Source: Siphonodentalium dalli (lineage: Eukaryota; Mollusca; Scaphopoda; Gadilida; Siphonodentaliidae). Taken from it: 64,000 nucleotides of DNA. Below, one piece after another: positions 9,677 through 23,000 of this stretch. Both the position numbers and the translations under genes were made by a program. The stretch is taken from positions 32,400,194 through 32,464,193 of the forward strand of contig CP136069.1 in assembly GCA_032622095.1 (NCBI GenBank), read 5' to 3'. Every line of letters starts with the position of its first letter. Within the stretch, counting starts at the first letter, position 1. The notes beneath the pieces were generated by a model, which saw nothing but the letters and a program-made list of their open reading frames with translations, searched no databases and had not been told where the DNA came from.

Positions 9677-9757
9677 TCCACCCCACAGAAGTCTTTACCC
9701 GGACATAATGTGATAATAACCACGAATATATAAAAAATCTATTTTTTTCCCCACATT
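9677..9757. other. 81 bp junction between minisatellite and satellite
   Basis: Short unique AT-rich sequence separating the 27 bp array from the 1.26 kb array. It holds no identifiable terminal repeat or target duplication. Confidence 0.6.
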
Positions 9758-9819
9758 ATTATACTTCCATATTTTAATATGGAAGTATATTGTTATTCAA
9801 TTTTTTATTTTTCACTATT
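9758..9819 (+). repeat. Leading 62 bp satellite fragment with perfect palindrome
   Basis: The left-most fragment of the array repeats the monomer start, then jumps back to it at 9820. Here the palindrome is exact: tatacttccatatt pairs with aatatggaagtata around TT. In the other monomers the right arm reads aatatggatgta, one mismatch. This fragment may preserve the older form. Confidence 0.75.
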
Positions 9820-10283
9820 ATTATACTTCCATATTTTAATATGGATGTATATTGTTATTCAATTTTTTATTTTTATTTTTCATTATTTATGCTACTTCTT
9901 CTTCTTCTTCTTAATATATTTTGTAACCCTTATATCTCAGAAAGTTAAAAAGATAAATCATTGAAATTTGGTAGGTATATGCACCTTGCCAAGTTACAAC
10001 TGAATGAAACATTTAGGTTTATGTCCTAACTTTCTTTCAAGCGTTATGGCCCTTAATCAAAATTTTTGGAAAATGTTTGTGCCCAGATCTTCTCCTATAA
10101 GAAGCCAAGCAGCTGAATTCGGGTTACGTTATCACGAAAATTGGCCGAGATATGGCGAATTTTCTACCCGCGTCACCAAATTTCGAGGCATGGGTGGGGG
10201 TCACACCAGAACGTTCAAACTGAATACAAAAATGTCAATAAACTATACTATAGACTTTCCAATCAATTCCGCGCGATTCCCTT
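9820..10283 (+). repeat. Short 464 bp satellite variant, copy 1
   Basis: Matches the full monomer except that 794 bp are missing: gggttacgt joins directly to tatcacgaaaattgg, equivalent to removing 10594-11387 of the next monomer. This is the first complete unit at the array edge and, like the next one, carries tttcaagcg where later monomers have tttccagcg. Confidence 0.9.
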
Positions 10284-10540
10284 ATTATACTTCCATATTT
10301 TAATATGGATGTATATTGTTATTCAATTTTTTATTTTTATTTTTCATTATTTATGCTACTTCTTCTTCTTCTTCTTAATATATTTTGTAACCCTTATATC
10401 TCAGAAAGTTAAAAAGATAAATCATTGAAATTTGGCAGGTATATGCACCTTGCCAAGTTACAACTGAATGAAACATTTAGGTTTATGTCCTAACTTTCTT
10501 TCAAGCGTTATGGCCCTTAATCAAAATTTTTGGAAAATGT

Positions 10541-10789
10541 TTGTGCCCAGATCTTCTCCTATAAGAAGCCAAGCAGCTGAATTCGGGTTACGTGACCGTG
10601 TTAACTAACGAAAGGGCACGAATCGAGAAAATTTTCACCAAGGTCCGAATACAATTTGTCGACCTGGGGAGGGGTGCAAAATTTGTCAAATTTTTTTTTG
10701 TCACCGATTCCAACCATTTTTACTTTCGTGTATCTATACGATGTATTGATGCTACTCGTGAAAGAATTTTGTAAATCGGTTGAGAAATG
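10541..10789 (+). repeat. Internal duplication copy 1 within the monomer
   Basis: Shares ordered blocks with 10845-11091: ttgtgcccagatcttctcct, gaaaatttt-(c/g)ac, aaggtccg, ggggagggg(tg)caaaatttgtc, a T8-10 run, tgtc(a/g)ccgatt, tatctata(c/t)gatgta and aatcggttga(g/c)aaatg. The offset between blocks is 302-305 bases. Confidence 0.85.
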
Positions 10790-10844
10790 GCCAAGTTATA
10801 ACACATCGAAAAATGTACTAATAAAGTCCATGTGTAGAAAGTGC

Positions 10845-11091
10845 TTGTGCCCAGATCTTCTCCTAGACGAAGCGCAACAGCTGGATTTGGTCTATGTGAG
10901 CGTCTTAAACATAGACAGAAGACCAAACCAGAAAATTTTGACAAAGGTCCGCTCAAATTTGTCCGGGCTAGGGGAGGGGCAAAATTTGTCCTTTTTTTTT
11001 TGTCGCCGATTTGAACCAAAATGCTTGTGAAGTATCTATATGATGTACTGAGTATCATTGTGAGTAAATTTTATGAATCGGTTGACAAATG
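10845..11091 (+). repeat. Internal duplication copy 2 within the monomer
   Basis: Diverged partner of 10541-10789, repeated in every full monomer. It falls entirely inside the 794 bp absent from the short variants. The blocks stay in the same order and orientation, which indicates an ancient tandem duplication that preceded amplification of the 1258 bp unit. Confidence 0.85.
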
Positions 11092-14000
11092 TAGAAATTG
11101 TGGCCCCTTCCTTTTGTTCAAGTTTACAGAAAATGCACTATGAATTTAAATTCCTTCAACCGATCGTCACGTGTTTGGTGTCATTCGATGGGGAATTTCT
11201 AGTACTTCAAAACGATTACCTACTTGCGGTATTATGACGATGGAGGCCAGAGATATTCGAAAAGTATGTACTGAACAACATACATATTGGCCTACATAGT
11301 AGAATATCGCCACAATACCTTAACAGAACCCTGCTAAATATTAAAGGGGCATCAAATACGAACACAATGACGCACAAATTAGCTCGATATCACGAAAATT
11401 GGCCGAGATATGGCGAATTTTCTACCCGCGTCACCAAATTTCGAGGCATGGGTGGGGGTCACACCAGAACGTTCAAACTGAATACAAAAATGTCAATAAA
11501 CTATACTATAGACTTTCCAATCAATTCCGCGCGATTCCCTTATTATACTTCCATATTTTAATATGGATGTATATTGTTATTCAATTTTTTATTTTTATTT
11601 TTCATTATTTATGCTACTTCTTCTTCTTGTTCTTAATATATTTTGTAACCCTTATATCTCAGAAAGTTAAAAAGATAAATCATTGAAATTTGGTAGGTAT
11701 ATGCACCTTGCCAAGTTACAACTGAATGAAACATTTAGGTTTATGTCCTAACTTTCTTTCCAGCGTTATGGCCCTTAATCAAAATTTTTGGAAAATGTTT
11801 GTGCCCAGATCTTCTCCTATAAGAAGCCAAGCAGCTGAATTCGGGTTACGTGACCGTGTTAACTAACGAAAGGGCACGAATCGAGAAAATTTTCACCAAG
11901 GTCCGAATACAATTTGTCGACCTGGGGAGGGGTGCAAAATTTGTCAAATTTTTTTTTGTCACCGATTCCAACCATTTTTACTTTCGTGTATCTATACGAC
12001 GTACTGATGCTACTCGTGAAAGAATTTTGTAAATCGGTTGAGAAATGGCCAAGTTATAACACATCGAAAAATGTACTAATAAAGTCCATGTGTAGAAAGT
12101 GCTTGTGCCCAGATCTTCTCCTAGACGAAGCGCAACAGCTGGATTTGGTCTATGTGAGCGTCTTAAACATAGACAGAAGACCAAACCAGAAAATTTTGAC
12201 AAAGGTCCGCTCAAATTTGTCCGGGCTAGGGGAGGGGCAAAATTTGTCCTTTTTTTTTTGTCGCCGATTTGAAACAAAATGCTTGTGAAGTATCTATATG
12301 ATGTACTGAGTATCATTGTGAGTAAATTTTATGAATCGGTTGACAAATGTAGAAATTGTGGCCCCTTCCTTTTGTTCAAGTTTACAGAAAATGCACTATG
12401 AATTTAAATTCCTTCAACCGATCGTCACGTGTTTGGTGTCATTCGATGGGGAATTTCTAGTACTTCAAAACGATTACCTACTTGCGGTATTATGACGATG
12501 GAGGCCAGAGATATTCGAAAAGTATGTACTGAACAACATACATATTGGCCTACATAGTAGAATATCGCCACAATACCTTAACAGAACCCTGCTAAATATT
12601 AAAGGGGCATCAAATACGAACACAATGACGCACAAATTAGCTCGATATCACGAAAATTGGCCGAGATATGGCGAATTTTCTACCCGCGTCACCAAATTTC
12701 GAGGCATGGGTGGGGGTCACACCAGAACGTTCAAACTGAATACAAAAATGTCAATAAACTATACTATAGACTTTCCAATCAATTCCGCGCGATTCCCTTA
12801 TTATACTTCCATATTTTAATATGGATGTATATTGTTATTCAATTTTTTATTTTTATTTTTCATTATTTATGCTACTTCTTCTTCTTCTTCTTAATATATT
12901 TTGTAACCCTTATATCTCAGAAAGTTAAAAAGATAAATCATTGAAATTTGGTAGGTATATGCACCTTGCCAAGTTACAACTGAATGAAACATTTAGGTTT
13001 ATGTCCTAACTTTCTTTCCAGCGTTATGGCCCTTAATCAAAATTTTTGGAAAATGTTTGTGCCCAGATCTTCTCCTATAAGAAGCCAAGCAGCTGAATTC
13101 GGGTTACGTGACCGTGTTAACTAACGAAAGGGCACGAATCGAGAAAATTTTCACCAAGGTCCGAATACAATTTGTCGACCTGGGGAGGGGTGCAAAATTT
13201 GTCAAATTTTTTTTTGTCACCGATTCCAACCATTTTTACTTTCGTGTATCTATACGACGTACTGATGCTACTCGTGAAAGAATTTTGTAAATCGGTTGAG
13301 AAATGGCCAAGTTATAACACATCGAAAAATGTACTAATAAAGTCCATGTGTAGAAAGTGCTTGTGCCCAGATCTTCTCCTAGACGAAGCGCAACAGCTGG
13401 ATTTGGTCTATGTGAGCGTCTTAAACATAGACAGAAGACCAAACCAGAAAATTTTGACAAAGGTCCGCTCAAATTTGTCCGGGCTAGGGGAGGGGCAAAA
13501 TTTGTCCTTTTTTTTTTGTCGCCGATTTGAACCAAAATGCTTGTGAAGTATCTATATGATGTACTGAGTATCATTGTGAGTAAATTTTATGAATCGGTTG
13601 ACAAATGTAGAAATTGTGGCCCCTTCCTTTTGTTCAAGTTTACAGAAAATGCACTATGAATTTAAATTCCTTTAACCGATCGTCACGTGTTTGGTGTCAT
13701 TCGATGGGGAATTTCTAGTACTTCAAAACGATTACCTACTTGCGGTATTATGACGATGGAGGCCAGAGATATTCGAAAAGTATGTACTGAACAACATACA
13801 TATTGGCCTACATAGTAGAATATCGCCACAATACCTTAACAGAACCCTGCTAAATATTAAAGGGGCATCAAATACGAACACAATGACGCACAAATTAGCT
13901 CGATATCACGAAAATTGGCCGAGATATGGCGAATTTTCTACACGCGTCACCAAATTTCGAGGCATGGGTGGGGGTCACACCAGAACGTTCAAACTGAATA

Positions 14001-16573
14001 CAAAAATGTCAATAAACTATACTATAGACTTTCCAATCAATTCCGCGCGATTCCCTTATTATACTTCCATATTTTAATATGGATGTATATTGTTATTCAA
14101 TTTTTTATTTTTATTTTTCATTATTTATGCTACTTCTTCTTCTTCTTCTTAATATATTTTGTAACCCTTATATCTCAGAAAGTTAAAAAGATAAATCATT
14201 GAAATTTGGTAGATATATGCACCTTGCCAAGTTACAACTGAATGAAACATTTAGGTTTATGTCCTAACTTTCTTTCCAGCGTTATGGCCCTTAATCAAAA
14301 TTTTTGGAAAATGTTTGTGCCCAGATCTTCTCCTATAAGAAGCCAAGCAGCTGAATTCGGGTTACGTGACCGTGTTAACTAACGAAAGGGCACGAATCTA
14401 GAAAATTTTCACCAAGGTCCAAATACAATTTGTCGACCTGGGGAGGGGTGCAAAATTTGTCAATTTTTTTTTTGTCACCGATTCCAACCATTTTTACTTT
14501 CGTGTATCTATACGACGTACTGATGCTACTCGTGAAAGAATTTTGTAAATCGGTTGAGAAATGGCCAAGTTATAACACATCGAAAAATGTACTAATAAAG
14601 TCCATGTGTAGAAAGTGCTTGTGCCCAGATCTTCTCCTAGACGAAGCGCAACAGCTGGATTTGGTCTATGTGAGCGTCTTAAACATAGACAGAAGACCAA
14701 ACCAGAAAATTTTGACAAAGGTCCGCTCAAATTTGTCCGGGCTAGGGGAGGGGCAAAATTTGTCCTTTTTTTTTTGTCGCCGATTTGAACCAAAATGCTT
14801 GTGAAGTATCTATATGATGTACTGAGTATCATTGTGAGTAAATTTTATGAATCGGTTGACAAATGTAGAAATTGTGGCCCCTTCCTTTTGTTCAAGTTTA
14901 CAGAAAATGCACTATGAATTTAAATTCCTTCAACCGATCGTCACGTGTTTGGTGTCATTCGATGGGGAATTTCTAGTACTTCAAAACGATTACCTACTTG
15001 CGGTATTATGACGATGGAGGCCAGAGATATTCGAAAAGTATGTACTGAACAACATACATATTGGCCTACATAGTAGAATATCGCCACAATACCTTAACAG
15101 AACCCTGCTAAATATTAAAGGGGCATCAAATACGAACACAATGACGCACAAATTAGCTCGATATCACGAAAATTGGCCGAGATATGGCGAATTTTCTACC
15201 CGCGTCACCAAATTTCGAGGCATGGGTGGGGGTCACACCAGAACGTTCAAACTGAATACAAAAATGTCAATAAACTATACTATAGACTTTCCAATCAATT
15301 CCGCGCGATTCCCTTATTATACTTCCATATTTTAATATGGATGTATATTGTTATTCAATTTTTTATTTTTATTTTTCATTATTTATGCTACTTCTTCTTC
15401 TTCTTCTTAATATATTTTGTAACCCTTATATCTCAGAAAGTTAAAAAGATAAATCATTGAAATTTGGTAGGTATATGCACCTTGCCAAGTTACAACTGAA
15501 TGAAACATTTAGGTTTATGTCCTAACTTTCTTTCCATCGTTATGGCCCTTAATCAAAATTTTTGGAAAATGTTTGTGCCCAGATCTTCTCCTATAAGAAG
15601 CCAAGCAGCTGAATTCGGGTTACGTGACCGTGTTAACTAACGAAAGGGCACGAATCGAGAAAATTTTCACCAAGGTCCGAATACAATTTGTCGACCTGGG
15701 GAGGGGTGCAAAATTTGTCAAATTTTTTTTTGTCACCGATTCCAACCATTTTTACTTTCGTGTATCTATACGACGTACTGATGCTACTCGTGAAAGAATT
15801 TTGTAAATCGGTTGAGAAATGGCCAAGTTATAACACATCGAAAAATGTACTAATAAAGTCCATGTGTAGAAAGTGCTTGTGCCCAGATCTTCTCCTAGAC
15901 GAAGCGCAACAGCTGGATTTGGTCTATGTGAGCGTCTTAAACATAGACAGAAGACCAAACCAGAAAATTTTGACAAAGGTCCGCTCAAATTTGTCCGGGC
16001 TAGGGGAGGGGCAAAATTTGTCCTTTTTTTTTTGTCGCCGATTTGAACCAAAATGCTTGTGAAGTATCTATATGATGTACTGAGTATCATTGTGAGTAAA
16101 TTTTATGAATCGGTTGACAAATGTAGAAATTGTGGCCCCTTCCTTTTGTTCAAGTTTACAGAAAATGCACTATGAATTTAAATTCCTTCAACCGATCGTC
16201 ACGTGTTTGGTGTCATTCGATGGGGAATTTCTAGTACTTCAAAACGATTACCTACTTGCGGTATTATGACGATGGAGGCCAGAGATATTCGAAAAGTATG
16301 TACTGAACAACATACATATTGGCCTACATAGTAGAATATCGCCACAATACCTTAACAGAACCCTGCTAAATATTAAAGGGGCATCAAATACGAACACAAT
16401 GACGCACAAATTAGCTCGATATCACGAAAATTGGCCGAGATATGGCGAATTTTCTACCCGCGTCACCAAATTTCGAGGCATGGGTGGGGGTCACACCAGA
16501 ACGTTCAAACTGAATACAAAAATGTCAATAAACTATACTATAGACTTTCCAATCAATTCCGCGCGATTCCCTT

Positions 16574-17037
16574 ATTATACTTCCATATTTTAATATGGAT
16601 GTATATTGTTATTCAATTTTTTATTTTTATTTTTCATTATTTATGCTACTTCTTCTTCTTCTTCTTAATATATTTTGTAACCCTTATATCTCAGAAAGTT
16701 AAAAAGATAAATCATTGAAATTTGGTAGGTATATGCACCTTGCCAAGTTACAACTGAATGAAACATTTAGGTTTATGTCCTAACTTTCTTTCCAGCGTTA
16801 TGGCCCTTAATCAAAAATTTTGGAAAATGTTTGTGCCCAGATCTTCTCCTATAAGAAGCCAAGCAGCTGAATTCGGGTTACGTTATCACGAAAATTGGCC
16901 GAGATATGGCGAATTTTCTACCCGCGTCACCAAATTTCGAGGCATGGGTGGGGGTCACACCAGAACGTTCAAACTGAATACAAAAATGTCAATAAACTAT
17001 ACTATAGACTTTCCAATCAATTCCGCGCGATTCCCTT
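16574..17037 (+). repeat. Short 464 bp satellite variant, copy 2
   Basis: Has the same 794 bp absence and the same exact junction (gggttacgt then tatcacg) as copy 1. It is followed by a class B monomer (17038) and a class A monomer (18296). Confidence 0.9.
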
Positions 17038-19553
17038 ATTATACTTCCATATTTTAATATGGATGTATATTGTTATTCAATTTTTTATTTTTATTTTTCA
17101 TTATTTATGCTACTTCTTCTTCTTCTTCTTAATATATTTTGTAACCCTTATATCTCAGAAAGTTAAAAAGATAAATCATTGAAATTTGGTAGATATATGC
17201 ACCTTGCCAAGTTACAACTGAATGAAACATTTAGGTTTATGTCCTAACTTTCTTTCCAGCGTTATGGCCCTTAATCAAAATTTTTGGAAAATGTTTGTGC
17301 CCAGATCTTCTCCTATAAGAAGCCAAGCAGCTGAATTCGGGTTACGTGACCGTGTTAACTAACGAAAGGGCACGAATCTAGAAAATTTTCACCAAGGTCC
17401 AAATACAATTTGTCGACCTGGGGAGGGGTGCAAAATTTGTCAAATTTTTTTTTGTCACCGATTCCAACCATTTTTACTTTCGTGTATCTATACGACGTAC
17501 TGATGCTACTCGTGAAAGAATTTTGTAAATCGGTTGAGAAATGGCCAAGTTATAACACATCGAAAAATGTACTAATAAAGTCCATGTGTAGAAAGTGCTT
17601 GTGCCCAGATCTTCTCCTAGACGAAGCGCAACAGCTGGATTTGGTCTATGTGAGCGTCTTAAACATAGACAGAAGACCAAACCAGAAAATTTTGACAAAG
17701 GTCCGCTCAAATTTGTCCGGGCTAGGGGAGGGGCAAAATTTGTCCTTTTTTTTTTGTCGCCGATTTGAACCAAAATGCTTGTGAAGTATCTATATGATGT
17801 ACTGAGTATCATTGTGAGTAAATTTTATGAATCGGTTGACAAATGTAGAAATTGTGGCCCCTTCCTTTTGTTCAAGTTTACAGAAAATGCACTATGAATT
17901 TAAATTCCTTCAACCGATCGTCACGTGTTTGGTGTCATTCGATGGGGAATTTCTAGTACTTCAAAACGATTACCTACTTGCGGTATTATGACGATGGAGG
18001 CCAGAGATATTCGAAAAGTATGTACTGAACAACATACATATTGGCCTACATAGTAGAATATCGCCACAATACCTTAACAGAACCCTGCTAAATATTAAAG
18101 GCGCATCAAATACGAACACAATGACGCACAAATTAGCTCGATATCACGAAAATTGGCCGAGATATGGCGAATTTTCTACCCGCGTCACCAAATTTCGAGG
18201 CATGGGTGGGGGTCACACCAGAACGTTCAAACTGAATACAAAAATGTCAATAAACTATACTATAGACTTTCCAATCAATTCCGCGCGATTCCCTTATTAT
18301 ACTTCCATATTTTAATATGGATGTATATTGTTATTCAATTTTTTATTTTTATTTTTCATTATTTATGCTACTTCTTCTTCTTCTTCTTAATATATTTTGT
18401 AACCCTTATATCTCAGAAAGTTAAAAAGATAAATCATTGAAATTTGGTAGGTATATGCACCTTGCCAAGTTACAACTGAATGAAACATTTAGATTTATGT
18501 CCTAACTTTCTTTCCAGCGTTATGGCCCTTAATCAAAATTTTTGGAAAATGTTTGTGCCCAGATCTTCTCCTATAAGAAGCCAAGCAGCTGAATTCGGGT
18601 TACGTGACCGTGTTAACTAACGAAAGGGCACGAATCGAGAAAATTTTCACCAAGGTCCGAATACAATTTGTCGACCTGGGGAGGGGTGCAAAATTTGTCA
18701 AATTTTTTTTTGTCACCGATTCCAACCATTTTTACTTTCGTGTATCTATACGACGTACTGATGCTACTCGTGAAAGAATTTTGTAAATCGGTTGAGAAAT
18801 GGCCAAGTTATAACACATCGAAAAATGTACTAATAAAGTCCATGTGTAGAAAGTGCTTGTGCCCAGATCTTCTCCTAGACGAAGCGCAACAGCTGGATTT
18901 GGTCTATGTGAGCGTCTTAAACATAGACAGAAGACCAAACCAGAAAATTTTGACAAAGGTCCGCTCAAATTTGTCCGGGCTAGGGGAGGGGCAAAATTTG
19001 TCCTTTTTTTTTTGTCGCCGATTTGAACCAAAATGCTTGTGAAGTATCTATATGATGTACTGAGTATCATTGTGAGTAAATTTTATGAATCGGTTGACAA
19101 ATGTAGAAATTGTGGCCCCTTCCTTTTGTTCAAGTTTACAGAAAATGCACTATGAATTTAAATTCCTTCAACCGATCGTCACGTGTTTGGTGTCATTCGA
19201 TGGGGAATTTCTAGTACTTCAAAACGATTACCTACTTGCGGTATTATGACGATGGAGGCCAGAGATATTCGAAAAGTATGTACTGAACAACATACATATT
19301 GGCCTACATAGTAGAATATCGCCACAATACCTTAACAGAACCCTGCTAAATATTAAAGGGGCATCAAATACGAACACAATGACGCACAAATTAGCTCGAT
19401 ATCACGAAAATTGGCCGAGATATGGCGAATTTTCTACCCGCGTCACCAAATTTCGAGGCATGGGTGGGGGTCACACCAGAACGTTCAAACTGAATACAAA
19501 AATGTCAATAAACTATACTATAGACTTTCCAATCAATTCCGCGCGATTCCCTT

Positions 19554-20011
19554 ATTATACTTCCATATTTTAATATGGATGTATATTGTTATTCAATTTT
19601 TTATTTTTATTTTTCATTATTTATGCTACTTCTTCTTCTTAATATATTTTGTAACCCTTATATCTCAGAAAGTTAAAAAGATAAATCATTGAAATTTGGT
19701 AGGTATATGCACCTTGCCAAGTTACAACTGAATGAAACATTTAGGTTTATGTCCTAACTTTCTTTCCAGCGTTATGGCCCTTAATCAAAATTTTTGGAAA
19801 ATGTTTGTGCCCAGATCTTCTCCTATAAGAAGCCAAGCAGCTGAATTCGGGTTACGTTATCACGAAAATTGGCCGAGATATGGCGAATTTTCTACCCGCG
19901 TCACCAAATTTCGAGGCATGGGTGGGGGTCACACCAGAACGTTCAAACTGAATACAAAAATGTCAATAAACTATACTATAGACTTTCCAATCAATTCCGC
20001 GCGATTCCCTT
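19554..20011 (+). repeat. Short satellite variant, copy 3 (458 bp)
   Basis: Has the same junction as the other short units and also lacks two CTT triplets (six bases), giving 458 bp. It is again followed by a class B (20012) and a class A (21270) monomer. Confidence 0.9.
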
Positions 20012-23000
20012 ATTATACTTCCATATTTTAATATGGATGTATATTGTTATTCAATTTTTTATTTTTATTTTTCATTATTTATGCTACTTCTTCTTCTTCT
20101 TCTTAATATATTTTGTAACCCTTATATCTCAGAAAGTTAAAAAGATAAATCATTGAAATTTGGTAGATATATGCACCTTGCCAAGTTACAACTGAATGAA
20201 ACATTTAGGTTTATGTCCTAACTTTCTTTCCAGCGTTATGGCCCTTAATCAAAATTTTTGGAAAATGTTTGTGCCCAGATCTTCTCCTATAAGAAGCCAA
20301 GCAACTGAATTCGGGTTACGTGACCGTGTTAACTAACGAAAGGGCACGAATCTAGAAAATTTTCACCAAGGTCCAAATACAATTTGTCGACCTGGGGAGG
20401 GGTGCAAAATTTGTCAAATTTTTTTTTGTCACCGATTCCAACCATTTTTACTTTCGTGTATCTATACGACGTACTGATGCTACTCGTGAAAGAATTTTGT
20501 AAATCGGTTGAGAAATGGCCAAGTTATAACACATCGAAAAATGTACTAATAAAGTCCATGTGTAGAAAGTGCTTGTGCCCAGATCTTCTCCTAGACGAAG
20601 CGCAACAGCTGGATTTGGTCTATGTGAGCGTCTTAAACATAGACAGAAGACCAAACCAGAAAATTTTGACAAAGGTCCGCTCAAATTTGTCCGGGCTAGG
20701 GGAGGGGCAAAATTTGTCCTTTTTTTTTTGTCGCCGATTTGAACCAAAATGCTTGTGAAGTATCTATATGATGTACTGAGTATCATTGTGAGTAAATTTT
20801 ATGAATCGGTTGACAAATGTAGAAATTGTGGCCCCTTCCTTTTGTTCAAGTTTACAGAAAATGCACTATGAATTTAAATTCCTTCAACCGATCGTCACGT
20901 GTTTGGTGTCATTCGATGGGGAATTTCTAGTACTTCAAAACGATTACCTACTTACGGTATTATGACGATGGAGGCCAGAGATATTCGAAAAGTATGTACT
21001 GAACAACATACATATTGGCCTACATAGTAGAATATCGCCACAATACCTTAACAGAACCCTGCTAAATATTAAAGGGGCATCAAATACGAACACAATGACG
21101 CACAAATTAGCTCGATATCACGAAAATTGGCCGAGATATGGCGAATTTTCTACCCGCGTCACCAAATTTCGAGGCATGGGTGGGGGTCACACCAGAACGT
21201 TCAAACTGAATACAAAAATGTCAATAAACTATACTATAGACTTTCCAATCAATTCCGCGCGATTCCCTTATTATACTTCCATATTTTAATATGGATGTAT
21301 ATTGTTATTCAATTTTTTATTTTTATTTTTCATTATTTATGCTACTTCTTCTTCTTCTTCTTAATATATTTTGTAACCCTTATATCTCAGAAAGTTAAAA
21401 AGATAAATCATTGAAATTTGGTAGGTATATGCACCTTGCCAAGTTACAACTGAATGAAACATTTAGATTTATGTCCTAACTTTCTTTCCAGCGTTATGGC
21501 CCTTAATCAAAATTTTTGGAAAATGTTTGTGCCCAGATCTTCTCCTATAAGAAGCCAAGCAGCTGAATTCGGGTTACGTGACCGTGTTAACTAACGAAAG
21601 GGCACGAATCGAGAAAATTTTCACCAAGGTCCGAATACAATTTGTCGACCTGGGGAGGGGTGCAAAATTTGTCAAATTTTGTTTTGTCACCGATTCCAAC
21701 CATTTTTACTTTCGTGTATCTATACGACGTACTGATGCTACTCGTGAAAGAATTTTGTAAATCGGTTGAGAAATGGCCAAGTTATAACACATCGAAAAAT
21801 GTACTAATAAAGTCCATGTGTAGAAAGTGCTTGTGCCCAGATCTTCTCCTAGACGAAGCGCAACAGCTGGATTTGGTCTATGTGAGCGTCTTAAACATAG
21901 ACAGAAGACCAAACCAGAAAATTTTGACAAAGGTCCGCTCAAATTTGTCCGGGCTAGGGGAGGGGCAAAATTTGTCCTTTTTTTTTGTGTCGCCGATTTG
22001 AACCAAAATGCTTGTGAAGTATCTATATGATGTACTGAGTATCATTGTGAGTAAATTTTATGAATCGGTTGACAAATGTAGAAATTGTGGCCCCTTCCTT
22101 TTGTTCAAGTTTACAGAAAATGCACTATGAATTTAAATTCCTTCAACCGATCGTCACGTGTTTGGTGTCATTCGATGGGGAATTTCTAGTACTTCAAAAC
22201 GATTACCTACTTGCGGTATTATGACGATGGAGGCCAGAGATATTCGAAAAGTATGTACTGAACAACATACATATTGGCCTACATAGTAGAATATCGCCAC
22301 AATACCTTAACAGAACCCCTGCTAAATATTAAAGGGGCATCAAATACGAACACAATGACGCACAAATTAGCTCGATATCACGAAAATTGGCCGAGATATG
22401 GCGAATTTTCTACCCGCGTCACCAAATTTCGAGGCATGGGTGGGGGTCACACCAGAACGTTCAAACTGAATACAAAAATGTCAATAAACTATACTATAGA
22501 CTTTCCAATCAATTCCGCGCGATTCCCTTATTATACTTCCATATTTTAATATGGATGTATATTGTTATTCAATTTTTTATTTTTATTTTTCATTATTTAT
22601 GCTACTTCTTCTTCTTCTTCTTAATATATTTTGTAACCCTTATATCTCAGAAAGTTAAAAAGATAAATCATTGAAATTTGGTAGATATATGCACCTTGCC
22701 AAGTTACAACTGAATGAAACATTTAGGTTTATGTCCTAACTTTCTTTCCAGCGTTATGGCCCTTAATCAAAATTTTTGGAAAATGTTTGTGCCCAGATCT
22801 TCTCCTATAAGAAGCCAAGCAGCTGAATTCGGGTTACGTGACCGTGTTAACTAACGAAAGGGCACGAATCTAGAAAATTTTCACCAAGGTCCAAATACAA
22901 TTTGTCGACCTGGGGAGGGGGTGCAAAATTTGTCAAATTTTTTTTTGTCACCGATTCCAACCATTTTTACTTTCGTGTATCTATACGACGTACTGATGCT

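Larger units (their letters stand above)
10284..11541 (+). repeat. Reference full-length satellite monomer (edge copy, class A)
   Basis: Map of the 1258 bp unit: palindrome at the start (10284-10315); T-rich stretch and (CTT)6 near 10358-10376; first copy of the internal duplication (10541-10789); second copy (10845-11091); a unique region to about 11380; and a tail (gatatcacg to cccttatt) shared with the short variant. Class A is defined by cgaatcgag and ggtccgaatac; class B has cgaatctag and ggtccaaatac. This edge copy also has private changes (ggcaggtatatg and cgatgtattg). Confidence 0.9.
16574..22529 (+). repeat. Two consecutive short-B-A trimer blocks
   Basis: Blocks 16574-19553 and 19554-22529 (2980 and 2976 bp) both read short unit, class B monomer, class A monomer. 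In both, the A unit has atttagattt where most units have atttaggttt (18489 and 21463). This is higher-order repeat organisation, probably from unequal exchange in a three-unit register. Confidence 0.75.

Noticed and set aside
7838-9723. Long repeat-peptide frames (MNTYSIYIG on plus, MYSYQCKYY on minus)
   Set aside because: A 27 bp period keeps any stop-free frame open. Both strands are equally open, and shortened units break the register.
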